Source of the DNA: Dissulfurirhabdus thermomarina
GTDB lineage: Bacteria; Desulfobacterota; Dissulfuribacteria; Dissulfuribacterales; Dissulfurirhabdaceae
Direction of reading: 5' to 3'
Assembly (NCBI RefSeq): GCF_012979235.1
Contig: NZ_JAATWC010000002.1
Span: 62,001-126,000 of the forward strand
DNA: 64,000 nt
Position numbers and translations under genes: made by a program. The notes beneath the pieces were generated by a model. The model was not told the origin of the DNA. It saw only the letters and a list, made by a program, of their open reading frames with translations, and ran no database searches. Positions 1-8,984 of the stretch are shown here, piece after piece; position 1 is the first letter of the stretch, and every line of letters begins with the position of its first letter.

Positions 1-1481
1 TCCCGTCGGGCACCGTCCTCTCCTTCCTCGTCCGCCATTGGCGCCGGGCGGGTGACCCGCGGGCCCGGGAGATGGCCGACTTGACCCTCCGGCGCATGCG
101 CCGGGGCGGCATCTTCGACCAGGTGGGCCTGGGCTTCCACCGGTATTCCACGGACGGGCGATGGTTCCTGCCCCACTTCGAGAAGATGCTCACCGACCAG
201 GCCCTCCTGGCCACGGCCTACGCCGAGGCCGCCGCGGCCTTCGGCGAGCCGGAGTTCGCCCGGACCGCCCGCGAGGTCTTCACCTACGTGCTCCGGGACC
301 TGGCGGCCCCGGAAGGCGGCTTCTTCTCTTCGGAGGACGCGGACGTCGAGGGAGAGGAGGGGCGTTACACCACCTGGACCGAGGCGGAGATCCGGGCCGT
401 GTTGCCGCCGGAGACGGCCGATGCCCTGTGCCGCGTCTTCGGCGTGGAACCCGAAGGCAACTACGCGGAGGAGGCCTCGGGCCGGGTCACGGGGCGCAAC
501 GTCCTCGCCTTTGCGGATCCCGGGGCGCCTCTGCCCGGCGACGACACCGTGGCGCGCGGCCTGGAACGTCTGGCCGAGGTCCGGGCCCGGCGCCGGCGTC
601 CCCGCCTGGACGACAAGGTGCTGGCCGACTGGAACGGGCTCATGATCGAGGCGCTGGCCACGGGGGCGCGCGTGCTCGGTGACGACGCTCTCGCCGCCGC
701 CGCGGTCCGCGCGGCCGATTTCGTCCTCTCCCGGATGCGGGGCCCGGGCGGGCGGCTGTTGCACCGCTGGCACCGCGGGGCCGTGGGCATCCCGGGCTTT
801 CTCGACGACTACGTCTTCGTGACCGCCGGCCTGATCGCCCTCCACCAGGCGCTCCACGACTCGAGATACCTGGCCGCCGCCGTGGAACTCCAGGACATCC
901 TCGACGAAGACTTCCGGGACGAGGCGGGCGGCGGTTATCACTTCACGTCCGCGGACGGGGAACCCCTTCTCGTCCGGCGCAAAGACATTTATGATGGGGC
1001 CGTTCCTTCCGGGAACGCGGTGGCGGCCGGGAACCTTCTCCGGCTGGCACGGTTGACGGGCGAGCCCCGGTACGAGGCGGCGGCCGACGCCCTCTTCGGC
1101 GCCTTCGGCGCCGCCGTCCGCGCGGCACCCGCCGCCGCGGTCACGCTCCTCGATGCCTCGGCCGCCGGGTCCGGGGTGGACGTGGTGGTGGCCGGGGAGG
1201 CCGGCGCCCGGGAACTCGTCGCCGTGACCCGGGAGGTGTGGCACCCGGACGACCTGGTCGTCGTTCGGAAGGCCGCCCCGGGCGAAGCCGAGGCGGCGGC
1301 GCCTCCCTTCGCCGCGGCATGCGGCCCCGTGGAGGGGCGGGCGGCGGCCTACGTCTGCAGCCGCCGCTCGTGCCGTCCGCCGGTGACGGACCCGGCGGCG
1401 CTTCGCCGGCTCCTGGCCGAGGCCCGGCAGGCGGGCGCCTTCCCGCCGGACCGGGATGCGCCCGGCGGGCCCGGCGCCTGA
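1..1481 (+). CDS. YyaL/SPATA20-type thioredoxin-domain protein, 3' part (partial at window edge)
   Basis: The reading frame is open from the left edge (frame of base 3), so the start lies outside the window; about 492 codons remain. What is left matches the family's helical (alpha/alpha)6-barrel, glycosidase-like region: the strongly conserved block [17 protein letters not shown] and the [12 protein letters not shown] stretch sit near residues 24-60, [13 protein letters not shown] follows near 205, and a C-terminal YVCSRRSC resembles the family's usual Cys-containing tail. The N-terminal thioredoxin-like domain (about 150-200 residues in full-length members) must lie upstream of the window. 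Cellular role is poorly defined in bacteria. The gene ends 119 bases before transketolase on the same strand. Confidence 0.88.
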   Translation, partial: PSGTVLSFLVRHWRRAGDPRAREMADLTLRRMRRGGIFDQVGLGFHRYSTDGRWFLPHFEKMLTDQALLATAYAEAAAAFGEPEFARTAREVFTYVLRDLAAPEGGFFSSEDADVEGEEGRYTTWTEAEIRAVLPPETADALCRVFGVEPEGNYAEEASGRVTGRNVLAFADPGAPLPGDDTVARGLERLAEVRARRRRPRLDDKVLADWNGLMIEALATGARVLGDDALAAAAVRAADFVLSRMRGPGGRLLHRWHRGAVGIPGFLDDYVFVTAGLIALHQALHDSRYLAAAVELQDILDEDFRDEAGGGYHFTSADGEPLLVRRKDIYDGAVPSGNAVAAGNLLRLARLTGEPRYEAAADALFGAFGAAVRAAPAAAVTLLDASAAGSGVDVVVAGEAGARELVAVTREVWHPDDLVVVRKAAPGEAEAAAPPFAAACGPVEGRAAAYVCSRRSCRPPVTDPAALRRLLAEARQAGAFPPDRDAPGGPGA

Positions 1482-1600
1482 ACGGCGCGGAGGGGCGCGG
1501 CCGGGCCCCCGCGGCTCCACGGCGACGAGAGGTTCGAAGGCCCCGCGGCGGCCATGCGTCCCCGGGGCGCCATCATCAACAACCAGAAGAGAGGACCCAA

Positions 1601-3628
1601 ATGCCAGAACCCTTCACACAGCTGGACGAACGTTGCGTCAACGCCATCCGGATGCTGGCCGTGGACCAGGTGGAAGCGGCCCGGTCCGGCCATCCCGGCA
1701 TGCCCATGGGGGCGGCGCCCATGGCCTATGTCCTCTGGACCCGGTTCCTGCGTTTCGACCCTCGGGACCCGGCCTGGCCCGACCGGGATCGCTTCGTGCT
1801 CTCGGCGGGTCACGGCTCCGCCCTGCTCTACGCCCTTCTCCACCTCTGCGGCTTCGATCTCCCCCTGGAGGAACTCAAGCGGTTCCGGCAGTGGGGCAGC
1901 CGGACCCCGGGGCACCCGGAGTACGGTCACACGCCGGGGGTGGAGACCACCACGGGCCCCCTGGGGCAGGGACTGGCCAACGGGGTGGGCATGGCCATGG
2001 CGGAGCGCTTCCTGGCCGCCCGCTTCAATCGCCCCGGGCACGAGATCGTGGACCACTACGTCTACGGCATCGTGAGCGACGGTGACCTCATGGAGGGGAT
2101 CTCCCACGAGGCCGCCTCCCTGGCGGGGCATCTCCGCCTCGGCCGCCTGATCTACCTCTACGACGACAACCACATCTCCATCGACGGCCCCACCGAGATC
2201 TCCTTCACCGAGGACCGCGCGGCCCGCTTCGCCGCCTACGGGTGGCACGTCCAGCGGGTCGAGGACGGCAACGACCTCGCCGCCATCGCCGCCGCCATAG
2301 AGGCCGCGAGGGCGGAGCACGACCGCCCCTCCCTCATCGCCGTCCGGACCCACATCGGTTACGGCAGCCCCCACAAGCAGGACACCCCGTCCGTCCACGG
2401 CGAACCCCTCGGGCCGGAGGAGACCCGGCTCACCAAGGAACGGCTCGGGTGGCCGGTGGAACCGCCCTTCTTCGTTCCGGACGACGTGCGGGACCGTTTC
2501 CGTGAGGCGGCGGAGCGTGGCGCGGCCGCGGCCGCGGCCTGGCGGGAGCGGCTCTCGGCCTTCCGGTCGGCCTTCCCGGACGCCGCCGCCGAGTGGGACC
2601 GGGCGCTGGCGGGCCGGCTCCCCGAGGGATGGGATGCCGAGATCCCCGTGTTTCCGGCGGACCCGGCGGGGGCCGCCACCCGCGTCACCTCCGGGAAGGT
2701 CCTGAACGCCCTGGCCAAGAGGGTGCCCAACCTCGTCGGGGGGTCGGCGGACCTCTCCCCCTCCAACAAGACCCTCATCGAGGGGGAAGGGGACTTCGGG
2801 CCCGGGGACTACGGTTGCCGGAACGTCCGCTTCGGTGTCCGGGAGCACGGGATGGGCGGCATCCTGAACGGGATGGCCCTCCATGGCGGCCTCCTCCCCT
2901 ACGGCGGCACCTTCCTCATCTTCTCCGACTACCTCCGCCCCTCCATCCGGCTGGCCGCCCTGATGCGGCTCCACGTGATCTACGTCTTCACCCACGACAG
3001 CATCGGGCTCGGCGAAGACGGTCCCACCCACCAGCCGGTGGAACACCTGGCCGCCCTCCGGGCCATGCCGGGGCTCACCGTGGTGCGACCGTGCGACGCC
3101 AACGAGACCGCCGAGGCATGGCGATGGGCCGTGGCGGAGGCGGAGGGCCCCGTGGCGCTGGCGCTCACCCGGCAGAAGGTGCCGGTGCTCGACCGCGGCG
3201 CCCTGGCCCCGGCGGACGGGCTCCGAAAGGGGGCCTACGTGCTCGCCGACATCGGCGGCGGCGCCCCCCGCCTGATCCTCGTGGCCAGCGGTTCCGAGGT
3301 GGCCCTGGCCCTGGAGGCCGCCCGGGAACTGGCGGCCGAGGCGGGAACGGTCCGTGTGGTCAGCATGCCGAGCTGGGAGCTCTTCGAGCGCCAGCCGGAG
3401 GCCTACCGCCGGGAGGTCTTCCCGCCCGAGGTGACCGCCCGCGTGGCCGTGGAGGCCGGGGTCGCCCAGGGATGGGAGCGCTACGTCGGTTCGGCGGGAG
3501 CGGTGGTGGGACTGGAGCACTTCGGGGCCAGCGCGCCCGCCAAGGTCCTCTTCGAGGAGTTCGGCATCACGGCGGCGGCGGTGGTGGATCGGGCCCGGAA
3601 GCTCCTTCGCGGTGGCGGGGCCGGCTAG
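1601..3628 (+). CDS. tkt: transketolase
   Basis: Thiamine-diphosphate enzyme moving two-carbon ketol units in the non-oxidative pentose phosphate pathway; 675 residues, normal for full-length bacterial transketolase. Visible landmarks: [17 protein letters not shown] near the N-terminus, the ThDP/Mg motif [13 protein letters not shown] (about residue 155), [10 protein letters not shown], and in the Pyr domain [19 protein letters not shown] and [15 protein letters not shown]. The open frame extends upstream to 1238, but the ATG at 1601 is preceded by AGAGAGGA-like Shine-Dalgarno sequence and begins the conserved [16 protein letters not shown] segment. The downstream membrane glycosyltransferase overlaps its last 17 bases, suggesting co-transcription. 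Confidence 0.97.
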   Translation: MPEPFTQLDERCVNAIRMLAVDQVEAARSGHPGMPMGAAPMAYVLWTRFLRFDPRDPAWPDRDRFVLSAGHGSALLYALLHLCGFDLPLEELKRFRQWGSRTPGHPEYGHTPGVETTTGPLGQGLANGVGMAMAERFLAARFNRPGHEIVDHYVYGIVSDGDLMEGISHEAASLAGHLRLGRLIYLYDDNHISIDGPTEISFTEDRAARFAAYGWHVQRVEDGNDLAAIAAAIEAARAEHDRPSLIAVRTHIGYGSPHKQDTPSVHGEPLGPEETRLTKERLGWPVEPPFFVPDDVRDRFREAAERGAAAAAAWRERLSAFRSAFPDAAAEWDRALAGRLPEGWDAEIPVFPADPAGAATRVTSGKVLNALAKRVPNLVGGSADLSPSNKTLIEGEGDFGPGDYGCRNVRFGVREHGMGGILNGMALHGGLLPYGGTFLIFSDYLRPSIRLAALMRLHVIYVFTHDSIGLGEDGPTHQPVEHLAALRAMPGLTVVRPCDANETAEAWRWAVAEAEGPVALALTRQKVPVLDRGALAPADGLRKGAYVLADIGGGAPRLILVASGSEVALALEAARELAAEAGTVRVVSMPSWELFERQPEAYRREVFPPEVTARVAVEAGVAQGWERYVGSAGAVVGLEHFGASAPAKVLFEEFGITAAAVVDRARKLLRGGGAG

Positions 3629-5051
3629 GAGAGACCCCCACCGCCTCCCGGCCCGGCGCCCCGGGCCTCGGGCCGGGCCGTGGATCGCCGGCGGGGCGGC
3701 GCTCCTCGTCCTCCAGGGCGCCGTGGCCGTCCTGTCGCCCCGGTTCGGCCCGGCCGTCCCCATGGCCCTCCGGCCCATCGGGTGGTTCGTCGCCCTCCAG
3801 GCGGCGGCCGGAGGCGCCTACCTCTGGGCGGTCCTGGCGGGCCCCCGGCGGGGCGAACCCGGCCCCCGGATGTTGGCCTGGATGCTGGCGGTTGGCCTTG
3901 CGATGCGGCTGGCGGCGGGGCTCACGGCGCCCGTCCTCGAAAACGACTTCGAGCGGTATCTCTGGGACGGGGCCGTAACGGCCGCCGGCCTCAACCCCTA
4001 CGCCGTGGCACCGGCCGAGGCCCGAGACGGCGGCCCCGGGTGGCGGCGGCTGGCGGCCGTCGCCGGGGACCTTCCCGCCCGCATCAACCACCCGGATCTG
4101 AAGACCGTCTATCCCCCCACGGCCCAGGCGGCCTTCGCCCTGGCCCATCTCGTCCGTCCCTGGAGCCTGGGTGCGTGGCGCGCCGTCCTGGCGGCGTTCG
4201 ACCTCGCCGCCCTCGGGCTCCTCGCCCTCCTGCTCCGGTTGGCCGGCCGGTCTCCGGGCCGGCTTCTGGTCTACTGGTGGAATCCCCTCCTGGTCAAGGA
4301 GGTCTACAACTCGGCCCACGTGGACGTGGTGGCCCTGCCCCTGGTGCTCCTGGCCCTTCTCCTGGCCCTCCGCGGCCGGCCGGCTGGGACCGGGGGCGTC
4401 TTGGGCCTGGCCGCCGGGGTGAAGCTCTGGCCGGCCCTGCTTCTTCCCGCGTTCCTGCGCCGGGCTGCGGGCGGACGCTGGTCCGCGGGCGCCGCCGGGG
4501 GGCTCGCCTTCGCCGTGGCGGCGGCGGTGCTGGCCGTCCCGGTGGTCGCCGGAGGGCTCGACCCGTCCTCGGGCCTGGTGGCCTATGCCGACCGGTGGGA
4601 GATGAACGACGGGCCCTTCATGCTGGTCCTGTGGGGCTGGCGGGGGCTGCTCGGTTCCGCGGGCGGGGCGGCGCCGGCGCTGGCGCGGGCCACGGTGGCG
4701 GCGGTGGTGGCGGTTCTGGCGGCCCGGGCGGCCCTGGCGCCTCCCGGCGGCCCTGCGGAGACCGCTTCCAGGGCCCTCGTTCCCGTGGCCGCCCTCTTTC
4801 TCCTCGGCCCCACCCAGTTCCCCTGGTATTTTACATGGATGCTGCCCCTCCTGGTCTTCCGCCCCAGCCCGGGCCTCCTGGCCTACACCGCGCTTCTGCC
4901 CTTGTATTACTGGCGTTTTGCATGGGAGGCACGTGGCCGGGTCCCCGTCTTCGACGACGGAATCGTGTGGGTCGAGCACGCGCCGGTTCTGGCGATCCTC
5001 GCCTGGGAATGGTACAGGGCCCGGGCTCGGCGGGCGGGGGGCGGCGCATGA
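3612..5051 (+). CDS. multi-pass membrane glycosyltransferase (GT87/DUF2029-like)
   Basis: 479 residues with about ten hydrophobic segments. An acidic, Tyr/Pro-rich loop between the first segments ([11 protein letters not shown], then LNPYAVAP and [13 protein letters not shown], residues about 113-170) is typical of polyprenyl-phosphate-sugar-dependent mannosyl/glucosyltransferases of the GT-C fold. The product probably transfers a lipid-linked sugar on the outer face of the inner membrane. The only in-frame start near the N-terminus is GTG 3612, inside the transketolase gene and without a clear Shine-Dalgarno, so the exact start is uncertain. Its stop overlaps the start of the next gene (ATGA), which encodes a dolichol-phosphate-mannose-synthase-like enzyme that could make its lipid-linked donor. 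Confidence 0.78.
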   Translation: MAGPARRDPHRLPARRPGPRAGPWIAGGAALLVLQGAVAVLSPRFGPAVPMALRPIGWFVALQAAAGGAYLWAVLAGPRRGEPGPRMLAWMLAVGLAMRLAAGLTAPVLENDFERYLWDGAVTAAGLNPYAVAPAEARDGGPGWRRLAAVAGDLPARINHPDLKTVYPPTAQAAFALAHLVRPWSLGAWRAVLAAFDLAALGLLALLLRLAGRSPGRLLVYWWNPLLVKEVYNSAHVDVVALPLVLLALLLALRGRPAGTGGVLGLAAGVKLWPALLLPAFLRRAAGGRWSAGAAGGLAFAVAAAVLAVPVVAGGLDPSSGLVAYADRWEMNDGPFMLVLWGWRGLLGSAGGAAPALARATVAAVVAVLAARAALAPPGGPAETASRALVPVAALFLLGPTQFPWYFTWMLPLLVFRPSPGLLAYTALLPLYYWRFAWEARGRVPVFDDGIVWVEHAPVLAILAWEWYRARARRAGGGA

Positions 5052-6370
5052 GGCGGGGGCGGCGTGTCGCCGTGGTGATCCCGGCGATGGACGAGGCGGC
5101 CGCCATCGGCCGGGTGCTCGCCGAGGTGCCGGGCTGGGTGGACGAGTGCATCGTCGCCGACAACGGGTCCACCGACGGTACCGGCGAGATCGCCGCCGCC
5201 CTCGGGGCCAGGGTGGTGCGGGTGGCGCGCCGCGGCTACGGGTCCGCCTGCCTGGCAGGGGTCGCCGCCGCCGTTTCCGCCGCCGATGTGGTGGTCTTCC
5301 TCGATGGGGACTACAGCGACAACCCCGCCGAGATGGACCGGCTGGTGGACCCGGTGCTCCGGAACGAGGCGGACCTCGTCGTCGGTTCCCGGGTACTGGG
5401 CCGGCCGGAGCGGGGGGCACTCCCGCCCCAGGCCCGCTTCGGGAACTGGCTGGCCACCCGGATGATCCGTCTCTTCTGGGGCGCCCGGTTCACGGACCTG
5501 GGTCCTTTCCGGGCCGTGAGGGGCGAGGTCCTCCGGTCTATGGGCATGACGGACCCGGACTACGGCTGGACCGTGGAGATGCAGCTCCGGGCGGTGCGCC
5601 AGGGGATCCCGTGGATCGAGGTGCCGGTGGGGTACCGGCGCCGGATCGGGCGCTCGAAGATCACGGGCACCGTGAAGGGCGTGGTGGGCGCCGGGACGAA
5701 GATCCTGTGGACCATCCTCCGCGCTCGGCTGGGCGGGCTGCCGACCCCGGAGCGGTGGCGTCCCCGGGAGGCCGTCGTCCTGTTCACCCGTTTCCCCCGG
5801 CCGGGTACCACGAAGACCCGGTTGATCCCGGCCCTCGGTCCCCGGGGGGCGGCGGATCTCCAGCGCCGGATGACGGAGCAGGCGGCGGCCACCGTGCGGG
5901 CCGCCCAGGCACGGCGGGGGTTCCGTGTCGAGGTGCGCCACGAGGGGGGCTCGGAGGAGGAACTGCGCCGCTGGCTGGGAGCGGGATGGACCTACCGGGC
6001 GCAGGGGCCGGGGGACCTCGGGGCGCGCCTGGACCGGGCGGTCCGGGAGGCCTTCTCGTCCGGGGCGGCGCGGGTGGTGCTCCTCGGTGCCGACTGTCCC
6101 GGCCTGCGGGCGTCGGACATCCTCCGGGCCCTTCGGGCCCTCGATCGCGCCGACGCGGCGGTCGGCCCCTCCGCGGACGGCGGCTACTACCTCTTGGGGC
6201 TCCGGCGGGTGGTGCCCGGCCTCTTCGAGGCGATACCGTGGGGGACGGCCTCGGTGAGGGAACGGACCCTGGCGGTTCTCCGCCGCCGCGGCCTCAAGTG
6301 GCGACTCTTGCCGGTTCGGCGGGACGTGGACCGGCCGGAGGACCTGGTCGTCCTCCGGGGGCGGTCATGA
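5048..6370 (+). CDS. fusion: GT2 polyprenyl-phosphate glycosyltransferase + DUF2064 (TIGR04282-type) domain
   Basis: 440 residues. The N-terminal half (about 1-225) is a GT-A family 2 transferase like DPM1: VAVVIPAMDEA, the nucleotide-sugar motif DNGSTDGT, the metal-binding FLDGDYSDNP, and GRSKITGT near its end. The C-terminal half (about 238-440) starts with VVLFTRFPRPGTTKTRL, has LLGADCPGL, and ends with DVDRPEDL, all marks of the TIGR04282/DUF2064 sugar-nucleotidyltransferase-like family. These domains are usually separate neighbouring genes; here they are continuous with no stop or frameshift between them. The start ATG overlaps the upstream stop. Inference: the pair handles nucleotide sugar and lipid-linked sugar for the preceding GT-C enzyme. 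Confidence 0.9.
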   Translation: MRRGRRVAVVIPAMDEAAAIGRVLAEVPGWVDECIVADNGSTDGTGEIAAALGARVVRVARRGYGSACLAGVAAAVSAADVVVFLDGDYSDNPAEMDRLVDPVLRNEADLVVGSRVLGRPERGALPPQARFGNWLATRMIRLFWGARFTDLGPFRAVRGEVLRSMGMTDPDYGWTVEMQLRAVRQGIPWIEVPVGYRRRIGRSKITGTVKGVVGAGTKILWTILRARLGGLPTPERWRPREAVVLFTRFPRPGTTKTRLIPALGPRGAADLQRRMTEQAAATVRAAQARRGFRVEVRHEGGSEEELRRWLGAGWTYRAQGPGDLGARLDRAVREAFSSGAARVVLLGADCPGLRASDILRALRALDRADAAVGPSADGGYYLLGLRRVVPGLFEAIPWGTASVRERTLAVLRRRGLKWRLLPVRRDVDRPEDLVVLRGRS

Positions 6371-6410
6371 GCGGGGGTGCGGGACGCTCCGGGAGGTGCT
6401 GGCGGGCCTG

Positions 6411-6590
6411 CTAGGGGCCGGTGCCGTCCCCGGGGCCGGCGGGATCCGTGGGGGTGTCTTCCGGTGTGGTCTCGGCTGGGGTCTCGCCGCCGGCCTTCTC
6501 CAGCTTGCGCTTGCGCTTTTCTTCCCGTTTCCGGAGGCGGGCGAGTTCCTTCGCCCGCTTCTTGCCCTTGTAGTTGGGTCGTCGTGCCAA
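6411..6590 (-). CDS. small Lys/Arg-rich protein (59 aa)
   Basis: A 59-residue frame starting at TTG 6590, with a GCGAGG-type Shine-Dalgarno about 8 bases upstream. The sequence begins M-A-R-R-P-N-Y-K-G-K-K and continues as a highly charged Lys/Arg/Glu helix to about residue 32; the tail is a low-complexity Gly/Pro/Thr segment. Similar very basic short proteins are, to my knowledge, often annotated as hypothetical in delta-type proteobacteria, sometimes near cold-shock genes. It follows the cold-shock gene on the same strand, separated by that gene's terminator, so it is expressed either by read-through or from a promoter I do not see. Nucleic-acid binding is plausible from charge alone. Confidence 0.6.
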   Translation of the reverse strand: MARRPNYKGKKRAKELARLRKREEKRKRKLEKAGGETPAETTPEDTPTDPAGPGDGTGP

Positions 6591-6651
6591 GTGTGAGGCC
6601 TCGCTTTCCAGGTGAAGGGGCGGCCCGTGGCGGGGGCCGCCGAGGACGCAA

Positions 6652-6683
6652 AAAGGCTCCCCCCGTCACCGGGGGGAGCCTTT
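6652..6683 (-). terminator. intrinsic terminator of the cold-shock gene
   Basis: A perfect 14-bp stem with a 4-base loop (TCAC on the plus strand), about 10 bases after the csp stop. On the minus strand it is followed by five Ts (plus-strand A run 6650-6654 partly overlaps the stem), a standard rho-independent terminator. Confidence 0.9.
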
Positions 6684-6691
6684 GCATGCCG

Positions 6692-6892
6692 CTAGATGCG
6701 GGTGACGTTCACGGCCTTGGGGCCCTTGGGGCCGCTTTCCTCGTCGAACCGGACACGCTCGCCCTCGGAGAGGGACTTGAAGCCCTCGCCCAGGATGCCC
6801 GTGTGGTGGACGAAGACGTCGTGGCCGTCGGCGCTCTCGATGAAACCGAAGCCCTTGGAATCACTGAACCACTTCACTTTGCCTTCCGACAT
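6692..6892 (-). CDS. cold-shock domain protein (CspA family)
   Basis: 66 residues, the usual CspA-family length, forming one OB-fold. RNP1 (KGFGFIE) and RNP2 (VFVHHTGI) motifs are both present, after the family start GKVKWF. It binds single-stranded RNA/DNA and acts as an RNA chaperone; some members work as transcription antiterminators. The start is set by a perfect AAAGGAGG 8 bases upstream. The leader is about 115 nt if the promoter at 7014-7042 is correct, and it contains a strong intrinsic terminator at 6944-6977, so expression may be controlled by premature termination. A second terminator follows the gene. Confidence 0.97.
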   Translation of the reverse strand: MSEGKVKWFSDSKGFGFIESADGHDVFVHHTGILGEGFKSLSEGERVRFDEESGPKGPKAVNVTRI

Positions 6893-6943
6893 TCCGGGTA
6901 CCTCCTTTCTTCAAAAATTGGGTCTCGGAATGGCGGTTGCGAC

Positions 6944-6977
6944 AAAAAAAAGCCGCAAAGTCTGGTGTCTTTGCGGC
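6944..6977 (-). terminator. intrinsic terminator inside the cold-shock leader (candidate attenuator)
   Basis: A perfect 9-bp stem (6952-6960 with 6969-6977, 8-base loop) followed on the minus strand by eight consecutive Ts (plus A run 6944-6951). It lies about 50 bases upstream of the csp start codon and downstream of a good promoter on the same strand, so it would stop csp transcription before the gene unless bypassed. On the plus strand there is no T run, so it is directional. Confidence 0.8.
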
Positions 6978-7013
6978 CTGCAACGAACAAACACATCCGA
7001 AACTTCATGGTCC

Positions 7014-7042
7014 ACACTACCTGCCTTCCGCCCGCTTGTCAA
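7014..7042 (-). promoter_or_regulatory. candidate sigma-70 promoter for the cold-shock gene
   Basis: Minus-strand TTGACA (7042-7037), 17-base spacer, TAGTGT (7019-7014). The -35 is a perfect consensus and the -10 matches only in part. It would start transcription near 7007, upstream of the leader terminator. The candidate leader RNA of the divergent antiporter gene begins at once on the other side. Confidence 0.55.
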
Positions 7043-7052
7043 CAAGGATCTT

Positions 7053-7169
7053 CAAGGGGCCGAAAGGAGGCAGCGGGAGTCGTTATCGAAATCGGCCGAA
7101 AGGCCGAAGAGCAGGTTGACCCCTGCCGGGCGATGGGGCAATCTGGCAACGTCCAACGTGATCGTCAAC
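7053..7169 (+). ncRNA. structured 5' leader of the antiporter gene (candidate riboswitch)
   Basis: This leader can form a closing stem (AGGGG 7055-7059 with CCCCT 7120-7124) around a perfect 6-bp hairpin with a GAAA tetraloop (7092-7107) and purine-rich internal stretches (CCGAAAGGAGG, GCGGGAG). GTTGAC at 7115-7120, which shares base 7120 with the closing stem, is also perfectly complementary to GTCAAC at 7164-7169, just before the Shine-Dalgarno AGGGAG (7171-7176). That gives two mutually exclusive pairings, as in a translational switch. Known Na+ and Li+ riboswitch classes control antiporter genes of this kind, but I cannot match it to a class from memory. Confidence 0.4.
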
Positions 7170-7183
7170 TAGGGAGAAAGTCC

Positions 7184-8965
7184 ATGCGCGAGAGACGGGA
7201 GAAGATCCTTTCGGGGACGCGGCTGCGGTGGGGTCTCATGCTCTGCCTGGCCGTCGCCGCGTTTTCCGCCGTCCAGGCGGCTGCCGCCACGGAGCCGGCA
7301 GCCGGGGCGGCCCTCGAGCACCTCTATCTCACCGGCCGGGTCCTCGACAACCACAAGGAACCCGTGGCCGACGCCGAGCTCCAGGTCCTGGTGAACGGCG
7401 AGGTCCAGCCCGTCCGAGAGGGGAAGCACCGGGAGGCCATGGACGCCTTCACCACCGCCTCCGACGGGAGCTACCACGTGGTCTTCGGGCTCCCACCCGG
7501 CACCCTCGAGACGGCCCGGGTGGAGCTTGCCGTCTACAAGCCGAGCTTCGCGCGGCTCAAGGTCCCGCTCTCCTTCGAGGACATGGCCGTCCGCGGCCCG
7601 GACTACTACCACGCCCTCGACATCCAGCTCGAGCGGACCCTGGGGCCCGCCTTCTGGATCGCCACCTGCATCTTCCTCCTGGCCTACATCCTGATCTCCT
7701 TCGAGCTCCTGCACCGGACCCTGGCCGCCATGCTCGGGGCGGCCCTGATGCTGCTCATCAGCTACACCCTCGGGACCCTGGACCCCGACTACCACATCCT
7801 CTCCTACGAGCGGGCCGTCCACGCCATCGACATGAACGTGGTCTTCCTCCTCATGGGGATGATGATCATCGTGGGGATCCTCAAGAACACCGGGGTCTTC
7901 CAGTGGTGCGCCTACAAGTCGTACCAGTTGGCCCGGGGCAACGTCCTGGCGCTTTCCAGCATCCTGATGGCCTTCACCGCCTTCGCCTCGGCCTTCCTCG
8001 ACAACGTGACCACCATGCTGCTGCTCACCCCGGTCACCATCGAGATCGCGCTGTCGCTGGGCATCTCGCCGCTGGCGCTCCTCGTCCCGGAGATCCTGGC
8101 CTCCAACATCGGCGGCACGGCCACCCTCATCGGGGACCCCCCCAACATCATGATCGGCTCCTACGCCGGGCTCACCTTCATGGACTTCGTGGTCAACCTG
8201 GCCCCCACGGTGGTGGCCAGCATGGTGGTGCTCTTCGTCTACTCGAAGTTCGCCTACGGCGGCGACTACGCCCGGGCCCGGGTGGAGGACGTCCCGGCCT
8301 TCATCGAGAAGCTCCGCGAGGAGTACCGCATCACCGACCGCTCCCTCCTCACCGTGGGCCTCATCGTCATGGGCATCACCGTGGCGTTCTTCCTCACCCA
8401 CGGGTTCTGGCACATGGAGGTGAGCATCGCCGCCCTCTTCGGGGCCTCGGTGCTCTTCACCTACGGGATCGCCACCAAGCGGGTGGATCTCCTGAAACTC
8501 ATCGAGAAGGACATCGAGTGGGCGACGCTCCTCTTCTTCATCTTTCTCTTCATCCTGGTGGGGGCCGTGGAAGAGACGGGGCTCCTGGCCCTCATCTCCG
8601 ACTGGGTGCTCCGGCTCTCCGAGGGGAACCTCGTCGCCGCCATCTGCCTGATCCTCTGGGTCTCCGCCATCATGAGCGCCTTCGTGGACAACATCCCCTT
8701 CACCGCCACCATGCTGCCCATCGTGGCCTACCTCACCCGGGTGATCCCCGGGGCCGACTCGGGCGTCCTCTGGTGGGCCCTGGCCTTCGGGGCCTGCTTC
8801 GGCGGCAACGGCACCATGATCGGCGCGAGCGCCAACGTCGTGACCCTGGGCATCGCCGAGGCCGCCGGGCACCCGGTCCGCTTCTTCCAGTTCATGAAGG
8901 TGGCCTTCCTCTACATGGTCCTGAGCGTCGGCTTGGCCAACGTCTGGCTGCTGCTGTTCTATTAA
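7184..8965 (+). CDS. NhaD/ArsB-superfamily permease with an N-terminal periplasmic beta-sandwich domain
   Basis: 593 residues. Residues 1-36 form a signal peptide or first membrane segment. Residues about 48-150 resemble a carboxypeptidase-regulatory/Cna-B-like beta-sandwich (LTGRVLDNHKEPVADAELQV ... TASDGSYHVVF). From about residue 163 there is a 10-13-segment ion-transporter-superfamily permease with the duplicated signatures AFLDNVTTMLL / AFVDNIPFTATML and ASNIGGTATLIGDPPNI / FGGNGTMIGASANV. NhaD members exchange Na+ or Li+ for H+; ArsB and P-protein relatives move other substrates, so the ion is inferred. The start is ATG 7184 with AGGGAG at 7 bases. A structured leader lies upstream, and a Usp gene begins 19 bases downstream, probably in the same transcript. 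Confidence 0.88.
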   Translation: MRERREKILSGTRLRWGLMLCLAVAAFSAVQAAAATEPAAGAALEHLYLTGRVLDNHKEPVADAELQVLVNGEVQPVREGKHREAMDAFTTASDGSYHVVFGLPPGTLETARVELAVYKPSFARLKVPLSFEDMAVRGPDYYHALDIQLERTLGPAFWIATCIFLLAYILISFELLHRTLAAMLGAALMLLISYTLGTLDPDYHILSYERAVHAIDMNVVFLLMGMMIIVGILKNTGVFQWCAYKSYQLARGNVLALSSILMAFTAFASAFLDNVTTMLLLTPVTIEIALSLGISPLALLVPEILASNIGGTATLIGDPPNIMIGSYAGLTFMDFVVNLAPTVVASMVVLFVYSKFAYGGDYARARVEDVPAFIEKLREEYRITDRSLLTVGLIVMGITVAFFLTHGFWHMEVSIAALFGASVLFTYGIATKRVDLLKLIEKDIEWATLLFFIFLFILVGAVEETGLLALISDWVLRLSEGNLVAAICLILWVSAIMSAFVDNIPFTATMLPIVAYLTRVIPGADSGVLWWALAFGACFGGNGTMIGASANVVTLGIAEAAGHPVRFFQFMKVAFLYMVLSVGLANVWLLLFY

Positions 8966-8984
8966 AAGGCAAGGAGGCGGAAGC

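Noticed and set aside
1349-3778. Minus-strand frame of about 809 codons over transketolase
   Set aside because: Antisense to a clear transketolase, no ribosome site, no recognisable domain.
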